Source: Rhodoferax sp.
GTDB taxonomy: Bacteria; Pseudomonadota; Gammaproteobacteria; Burkholderiales; Burkholderiaceae_C
Direction: 5' to 3'
Assembly (NCBI GenBank): GCA_029946045.1
Contig: JAQSDS010000100.1
Coordinates: 1 to 6,110, forward strand
Length of the DNA: 6,110 nt
Below, piece by piece: positions 6,026-6,110 of the stretch (its first letter is position 1; every line of letters starts with the position of its first letter). The notes under the pieces are model-generated. The model saw only the letters and a list, made by a program, of their open reading frames with translations, searched no databases and was not told where the DNA came from. The position numbers and the translations under genes were made by a program.

Positions 6026-6110
6026 CTACTTGCGCAAGGTGTAAAGATGGCGCGCCAAGCGGTCTGCAGAAAGTTCGAGCGTGAGCAGGTAGGCATCAAC
6101 TTGGGCGCGA
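6026..6110 (-). CDS. exbB: ExbB/TolQ-MotA family proton channel protein, C-terminal end (partial)
   Basis: Only the last 27 codons before TAG (6026-6028) are inside the window. They end VDAYLLTLELSADRLARHLY followed by TLRK, with the charged, helical, cytoplasmic tail expected of ExbB-type proteins. The assignment depends mainly on position, since ExbB is almost always encoded directly before ExbD, and partly on the tail, which resembles other betaproteobacterial ExbB C-termini from memory. The transmembrane helices and the family signature lie beyond the edge. It is the first visible gene of the exbB-exbD-lpxK-Trm112-kdsB run. Confidence 0.8.
   Translation of the reverse strand, partial: RAQVDAYLLTLELSADRLARHLYTLRK

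Overview
The window is about 60% G+C and carries ordinary chromosomal housekeeping genes of a betaproteobacterium. The LexA, adenylate kinase, ExbD, KdsB and LpxK sequences and the order exbB-exbD-lpxK-Trm112-kdsB-adk point to Burkholderiales, most likely Comamonadaceae. A Rhodoferax- or Polaromonas-like genus is my guess from remembered sequences, not something shown here. Every gene is on the minus strand except one asparaginase.

Layout, left to right. At 1-582 is the N-terminal part of a D-2-hydroxyacid dehydrogenase (minus, running off the left edge). At 705-962 is a small conserved hypothetical protein (minus), 55 nt downstream of lexA. At 1018-1695 is lexA (minus). The roughly 85-nt gap between lexA and the divergent gene holds two abutting LexA operators. 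At 1780-2766 is a cytoplasmic L-asparaginase (plus). At 2767-2865, between two convergent gene ends, lies a REP-like GC-rich repeat bracketed by 15-bp direct repeats. At 2866-3522 is adk, at 3604-4347 kdsB, at 4350-4538 a Trm112/YcaR-family protein, at 4542-5582 lpxK, at 5586-6017 exbD, and at 6026-6110 the C-terminal end of exbB (all minus).

How the genes work together. Transcribed right to left, exbB-exbD-lpxK-Trm112-kdsB form a tight run with gaps of 8, 3, 3 and 2 nt. This strongly suggests one operon with translational coupling, and adk follows after 81 nt. LpxK (lipid A 4'-kinase) and KdsB (CMP-Kdo synthetase) act at adjacent points in Kdo2-lipid A synthesis. ExbB/ExbD are the inner-membrane proton channel that powers TonB-dependent outer-membrane transport. 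The left half is a separate unit in which LexA represses its own promoter through the double operator. The asparaginase start is only 15 nt from that operator, and the small downstream gene may be co-transcribed with lexA, so both are candidate SOS-linked genes by position.

No intergenic stretch reaches 300 nt. I found no tRNA, rRNA, CRISPR, prophage or intact insertion sequence, and no clear novel multi-gene system. The parts most worth a second look are the shared SOS operator, the REP-like element, and the small conserved protein.
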